NCBI GenBank assembly: GCA_046294265.1
Contig: JBKBKC010000016.1
Coordinates: forward strand, 10,593-74,592
Origin: JBKBKC01 sp046294265
GTDB lineage: Bacteria; Pseudomonadota; Alphaproteobacteria; Rhodobacterales; Rhodobacteraceae
DNA: 64,000 nucleotides
Direction of reading: 5' to 3'
The position numbers and the translations under genes are program-made. Below the pieces are notes generated by a model. That model was given only the letters and a program-made list of their open reading frames with translations, ran no database searches and had not been told where the DNA came from. Positions 60,008-64,000 of the stretch are shown here, piece by piece. Positions within the stretch are counted from its first letter, which is position 1, and each line of letters begins with the position of its first letter.

Positions 60008-61627
60008 ATGAAGCGTTTCGCCGCCCTCTTTGCCGCCCTCGACGGCACCACCTCGACCACCGCCCGCACCGAGGCGCTGGCCGCCTATTTCCGGGAGGCG
60101 CCCGAGCAGGACCGCCTGTGGTGCGCGGCCCTCCTGTCGGGCCGCCGACCCAAACGCACCGTCAGCGCGACCGAGCTGCGCCTCTGGGCCGGCGCCACCG
60201 CGGGCCTGCCCGACTGGCTGATGGGCGAGGCCTATGCCGTGGCGGGTGATCTGGCCGAGACGATCGCACAGGTCCTGCCGCCACCGGCGCAGGTTCAAGA
60301 TCACCCGCTAACCTACTGGATAAAATACCTGACTGCGCTCACAGGCCAAGATGCAGAAACCCGCCGCACGGCCATTCTGGCGGCCTGGGACCGACTGGCG
60401 GGGGATGACCGTTTCCTGTTCAACAAACTCCTGACCGGCGGCTTTCGCATGGGGGTCAGCCGGGGCCTGATGACGCGGGCCATGGCGCAGGTCTCGGGCC
60501 GGTCCGAGGCCGATATCGCCCATCGGCTGATGGGCGACTGGACGCCTGACCACATTACTTGGGGGGAACTGACCGCCCCGACCCCCACATCCGGGGGCAC
60601 GCAGCCCTATCCCTTTGCCCTCGCCTCGCCGCTGGAGACGGGTCCCGAGGCCCTGGGCGACCCCGCCGACTGGTGCGCGGAATGGAAATGGGACGGCATC
60701 CGGGGGCAACTGGTAAACCGGCCCGGCGCCTTTGCGCTCTGGTCGCGGGGCGAAGAGCTGATGACCGACCGCTTCCCGGAATTCACGAGCCTTGCCAGCA
60801 ACTTGCCCCCCGGCTGCGTGATCGACGGCGAAGTTCTGGCATGGTCGGACGGTGCACCATTGCCCTTTGCCGCACTGCAACGTCGGATTGGACGAAAAAC
60901 CGTTCCGAAACGCATGCTTGCCGAGGCGCCTGCGCATCTTCTGGCCTATGATCTGCTGGAGCTGGACGGCCATGACCTGCGCGCCCAGCCTTTCGCCACC
61001 CGTCGTGCCCGGCTTGAGGGCCTGCTCGCCGCCCTTCCGGCCGGTTCACCCATCGCTGCTTCGCCCCTTATCCCTTTCCTATCTTGGGATGATCTGGCAA
61101 TCACACGCGAAGCGTCGCGCGACCGGGGCGCCGAAGGCCTGATGCTGAAGCGTGCTGCATCCCCCTATCATGCAGGGCGCAAGCGCGGCGACTGGTGGAA
61201 GTGGAAGATCGACCCATACACCGTTGACGCAGTTATGATATTTGCGCAAGCGGGCCATGGACGGCGGGCTAACCTCTATACCGATTTCACCTTTGCCGTG
61301 CGCGACGGAGAGTCTCTGGTGCCTTTTACCAAGGCCTATTCCGGGCTCACTGACGCCGAATTCGCACAGATCACCGCATGGGTGCGCGCCAACACCCTCG
61401 AACGCTTTGGCCCCGTGCGCCGGGTTCCGCCGGAACTGGTGTTCGAGTTGGCCTTTGAGGGCATCCAGGAGAGCCCGCGCCACAAGTCGGGCATCGCGCT
61501 TCGGTTTCCCCGCATCGTCCGCTGGCGACGCGACAAACCTGTGGCGGAGATCGAGACTTTACAGGGGCTTCGGGCGATCCTGGCGGCCAGCGGGGGGCCA
61601 GCCCCCCGCACCCCCCGGGATATTTAG
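60008..61627 (+). CDS. ATP-dependent DNA ligase
   Basis: The 539-residue ligase has an N-terminal DNA-binding region (MKRFAALFAALDGTTSTTAR), motif I EWKWDGIRGQ with the adenylated Lys, motif III DGEVLAW, GLMLKRAASPYHAGRKRGDW (motifs IV-V region) and an OB-fold domain. It is the bacterial LigB/LigC-type ligase that acts with the adjacent exonuclease, probably in repair; the main replicative ligase would be NAD-dependent LigA elsewhere. The last codons (SGGPAPRTPRDI) are encoded by a dispersed repeat. Confidence 0.92.
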   Translation: MKRFAALFAALDGTTSTTARTEALAAYFREAPEQDRLWCAALLSGRRPKRTVSATELRLWAGATAGLPDWLMGEAYAVAGDLAETIAQVLPPPAQVQDHPLTYWIKYLTALTGQDAETRRTAILAAWDRLAGDDRFLFNKLLTGGFRMGVSRGLMTRAMAQVSGRSEADIAHRLMGDWTPDHITWGELTAPTPTSGGTQPYPFALASPLETGPEALGDPADWCAEWKWDGIRGQLVNRPGAFALWSRGEELMTDRFPEFTSLASNLPPGCVIDGEVLAWSDGAPLPFAALQRRIGRKTVPKRMLAEAPAHLLAYDLLELDGHDLRAQPFATRRARLEGLLAALPAGSPIAASPLIPFLSWDDLAITREASRDRGAEGLMLKRAASPYHAGRKRGDWWKWKIDPYTVDAVMIFAQAGHGRRANLYTDFTFAVRDGESLVPFTKAYSGLTDAEFAQITAWVRANTLERFGPVRRVPPELVFELAFEGIQESPRHKSGIALRFPRIVRWRRDKPVAEIETLQGLRAILAASGGPAPRTPRDI

Positions 61628-61639
61628 GGACGGAAGAAA
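61592..61639 (+). repeat. G6/C6 plus GGRTATTT element at the ligase 3' end
   Basis: GGGGGGCCAGCCCCCC (61592-61607, identical to 31640-31655) is followed by CACCCCCCGGGATATTTAGG and GACGGAAGAAA. The TAG in TATTTAGG is the ligase stop codon, so the repeat encodes about the last dozen residues of the ligase. Confidence 0.85.
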
Positions 61640-61703
61640 GGGCAAAGGGTTGCGGCGGCGGGGATCGCAGCCCTAGATGCAGGGCAAAGAGAGAGGGTAG
61701 CCC

Positions 61704-63524
61704 ATGACGCACAACCAGCTGCTGTTCGACGCCAATGCCGGGCCCGGGGGGAGCTTTGGCGATCTTCCGGATTGGGACCTGAGCGACCTTTACGCTGCCC
61801 CCGACGCGCCGGAATTCGCCCGCGACATGGCTACGCTAGTGCAGGATTGTCGCAATTTTGCAGAGGCTTATGAGGGAAAGCTCGCGTCGCTGGATGCGGG
61901 TGCCTTGCGGGTCTGCGTGGAGACCTATGAGCGGATCGACATCCTGGCCGGGCGGATCATGTCGTACGCGGGCCTGCGCTACTACCAGAACACGATGGAC
62001 AGCGAGCGCGCCAAGTTCATGGCGGACGCGCAGGACCGGGTCACGGAGGCAACCACGGCGCTCGTGTTCTTCAGTCTGGAATTCAACCGGCTGGAGGACG
62101 ACCATCTGGCCGGTCTGATGGCTGCCGATGCAGCCCTCGCGCGTTATCGCCCGGTATTCGAGCGGATGCGCGCGATGCGGCCGCACCAGCTGTCGGACGA
62201 GCTGGAGCGGTTCTTGCACGACCAGAGCACGGTGGGGGCTGCGGCCTGGAACCGGCTCTTTGACGAGACGATGGCGGGGATGACCTTTGACGTCGCGGGC
62301 GAGGCGGAGGCGCTTAATCTCGAGGCGGCGCTGAACCTTCTGACGGACGCCGACCGCGCCCGGCGCGAGGCCGCGGCGCGGGCGCTGGCGGGCGAATTCG
62401 ACAAACAGATCAAGCTCTTCGCGCGGGTGCACAACACGCTGGCAAAGGAAAAGGAGATCCATGACCGCTGGCGCAAGATGCCGACCCCGCAGCACGGGCG
62501 GCACCTGTCGAACCATGTGGAGCCCGAGGTGGTGCAGGCGCTGCGCGATGCCGTGGTGGCGGCCTATCCGCGGCTGAGCCACCGTTATTACCGGCTGAAG
62601 GCGCGCTGGATGGGGCTGGAGCGGTTGCAGGTCTGGGACCGCAACGCGCCCCTGCCGATGGAGGCCCCGCGGTTGGTGGACTGGGCGGCGGCGCGGGCCA
62701 CGGTGACGGCGGCCTATGGGGCGTTCTCCCCGGAGCTGGCGCGGCTGGCCGAGCCGTTTTTTACCCGCGGCTGGATTGATGCGGGCGTGAAGCCGGGCAA
62801 GGCGCCCGGCGCCTTTGCGCATCCGACGGTGAGCACGGTGCATCCCTATGTCATGCTGAACTATCTGGGAAAACCGCGCGATGTCATGACGTTGGCGCAT
62901 GAGCTGGGGCACGGGGTGCATCAGGTTCTGGCGGCGGGCCAGGGAGAGCTTTTGTCCTCCACCCCGCTGACGCTGGCCGAAACCGCCAGCGTGTTCGGCG
63001 AGATGCTGACCTTCCGCCGCCTTCTGTCCGAGGCCCGGACCCCGGCCGAGCGCAAGGTGCTGCTGGCGGGCAAGGTCGAGGACATGATCAACACGGTGGT
63101 CCGCCAGATCGCGTTCTATGATTTCGAGTGCAAGCTGCATGCGGCGCGGGCGCAGGGCGAGCTGACGCCCGACGACATCAATGCGCTGTGGATGAGCGTG
63201 CAGGCCGAAAGCCTGGGTGATGCCTTTGATTTCATGGACGGATATGAGACATTCTGGGCGTATATCCCGCATTTCGTGCATTCGCCGTTCTATGTCTATG
63301 CCTATGCCTTTGGCGACGGGCTGGTGAATGCGCTTTATGCCGCCTACGAGGCGGGGCTGCCGGGGTTCGAGGACAAGTATTTCGACATGCTGCGCGCGGG
63401 CGGGTCGAAGCATCACCGGGACCTGCTCGCGCCCTTTGGCCTCGACCTGACCGACCCGGCCTTCTGGGAGCGAGGGTTGGCGATGATCGCGGGGTTCATC
63501 GACGAATTGGAAGCGATGGAATAA
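61704..63524 (+). CDS. M3 family oligoendopeptidase
   Basis: The 606-residue metallopeptidase has the HELGH zinc motif (VMTLAHELGHGVHQVLA) with the downstream Glu in TLAETASVFGEM. The N-terminus begins MTHNQLLFDANAGPGGSFGD with DLSDLYAAPDAPEFARDM. It resembles PepF/oligoendopeptidase F and cleaves short cytoplasmic peptides. It follows the ligase by 76 bp, separated by the repeat at 61592-61639. Confidence 0.93.
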   Translation: MTHNQLLFDANAGPGGSFGDLPDWDLSDLYAAPDAPEFARDMATLVQDCRNFAEAYEGKLASLDAGALRVCVETYERIDILAGRIMSYAGLRYYQNTMDSERAKFMADAQDRVTEATTALVFFSLEFNRLEDDHLAGLMAADAALARYRPVFERMRAMRPHQLSDELERFLHDQSTVGAAAWNRLFDETMAGMTFDVAGEAEALNLEAALNLLTDADRARREAAARALAGEFDKQIKLFARVHNTLAKEKEIHDRWRKMPTPQHGRHLSNHVEPEVVQALRDAVVAAYPRLSHRYYRLKARWMGLERLQVWDRNAPLPMEAPRLVDWAAARATVTAAYGAFSPELARLAEPFFTRGWIDAGVKPGKAPGAFAHPTVSTVHPYVMLNYLGKPRDVMTLAHELGHGVHQVLAAGQGELLSSTPLTLAETASVFGEMLTFRRLLSEARTPAERKVLLAGKVEDMINTVVRQIAFYDFECKLHAARAQGELTPDDINALWMSVQAESLGDAFDFMDGYETFWAYIPHFVHSPFYVYAYAFGDGLVNALYAAYEAGLPGFEDKYFDMLRAGGSKHHRDLLAPFGLDLTDPAFWERGLAMIAGFIDELEAME

Positions 63525-63877
63525 ACTGACGCGTCGCGCTGGTCGTGGCAGCGCTGGCGGTTGCGGTTGGACGGCCCGACGCGACGCTGGACGATGCCGG
63601 GCCGCCGCTCCCCCCCGGGTGGAGACTGGGCAGTGTCGGCACATGGGAAATACCTGGGGAGAAGAGCTGACCTTGGCCGTGAGGTGCGAGGTTCGCGGAC
63701 CGAAGCTCGCGGAGATGCGCGAAGCGGCCACCCATCCGGGCATCGCCGGTGCGCTGGTAGAGCCGTGCCAGTCGCCTATCTGTCAGGCAGGGAATTCGAG
63801 GGTCTGGGCGTTGGCGGTAATTGTCAGGGTGTGGCCGCCTACTGAAACTGCGGATTTTCGTTTAGATCGGGATGACT
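63525..63877. other. About 350 bp without a recognised gene
   Basis: Only short overlapping frames are present, with no motif. Base composition drops toward the right end, consistent with the edge of an insertion sequence. The outer end of that IS would be expected around 63840-63877. Confidence 0.5.
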
Positions 63878-64000
63878 TTATGCGGAACCATACCCTGCGT
63901 TTCGGATGTGGTTTTCGCATTCCTGTGGGGTGAACTGGTCGAGGAGCGAGCCGATCCAGCGCCAGACGGCCTCCTTGGTGCGTTCGGCGGCTTTGCGGAG
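63878..64000 (-). mobile_element. IS630-family transposase, C-terminal end
   Basis: Only the last 40 codons are in the window, reading LRKAAERTKEAVWRWIGSLL then DQFTPQECENHIRNAGYGSA and TAA at 63880-63878. The ending NHIRNAGY is characteristic of IS630-type DDE transposases. The rest lies beyond the right edge, so intactness cannot be judged. IS630 elements insert at TA; a TA at 63840-63841 followed by CTGAAACTGCGG is a candidate outer end. Confidence 0.8.

Noticed and set aside
61836..63743. 635-codon open frame on the minus strand
   Set aside because: Antisense to the M3 peptidase, which has a complete HELGH motif and full-length family match.

Overview
The window comes from a high-GC alphaproteobacterium of the order Rhodobacterales (Rhodobacter/Paracoccus/Roseobacter type). 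The evidence is the gene neighbourhoods: hda next to an AI-2E permease and ppk/ppx, a short editing-less proS followed by lolC-lolD, dprA-topA, divergent phaZ and phaC-phaP-phaR, and a ScfR-type regulator beside pccB. DUF6497 and DUF4174 proteins and characteristic intergenic repeats fit the same order. I see no tRNA, rRNA or CRISPR array. Nearly all of it reads as ordinary chromosome; the clearest foreign pieces are a lower-GC GT61 glycosyltransferase inserted between proS and lolC and the tail of an IS630-type transposase at the right edge.

Layout. 1-8.9 kb, minus strand: a secreted protein, an EEP nuclease/phosphatase, a TerB/DnaJ protein, GNAT, VOC, ppx, ppk, hda and an AI-2E permease. 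8.9-9.9 kb holds no convincing gene but two short tandem repeats. 9.9-15.8 kb: proS, GT61, lolC, lolD, a lipoprotein cytochrome c, and a DUF1194 gene with an in-frame amber codon after its signal peptide. 15.8-27.6 kb is a propionyl-CoA to succinyl-CoA module (mcm, pccA, pccB) with small lipoproteins, RidA, an MFS pump and the ScfR/PccR-type regulator; TTTGCAAA-type operators lie in front of both pccB and the regulator gene. 28-33.6 kb is choline uptake and oxidation: betA-betI divergent from choXWV, with a palindromic operator between them. 33.6-37.6 kb: topA and dprA. 37.7-48.7 kb holds a TerB protein, an odd PhnD-like protein, a polar-amino-acid-type ABC transporter with two paralogous binding proteins, two glutamine-synthetase-like enzymes, a class I amidotransferase and an FAD oxidase; this looks like a gamma-glutamylation route for an amine. 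48.8-50 kb: a DegT-type aminotransferase. 50-54.5 kb: the polyhydroxyalkanoate granule locus with CTGC-N3-GCAG boxes before the phasin gene. 54.6-58.6 kb: the ATP-grasp / alpha-E / transglutaminase cluster with a secreted papain-like protease beside it. 58.9-63.5 kb: a ligase-associated exonuclease, an ATP-dependent DNA ligase and an M3 oligoendopeptidase.

The most unusual material is not in the genes but between them. Three intergenic repeat families recur. (a) Tandem 11-mers with GACGC in exact 11-bp phase lie upstream of proS and directly upstream of the DNA ligase. (b) Twin palindromes (CTTGCAAG core) lie upstream of ppk and between two permease genes, where they form a 24-codon bridging ORF and contain the same TTTGCAAA-N3-CTTGCAAG arrangement as the pccB operator. 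(c) A GGRTATTT...AGAAGA element with a G6/C6 hairpin has five copies; it supplies codons at the ends of lolD and the ligase and coincides with the two places where the sequence degenerates into homopolymers or an N gap.
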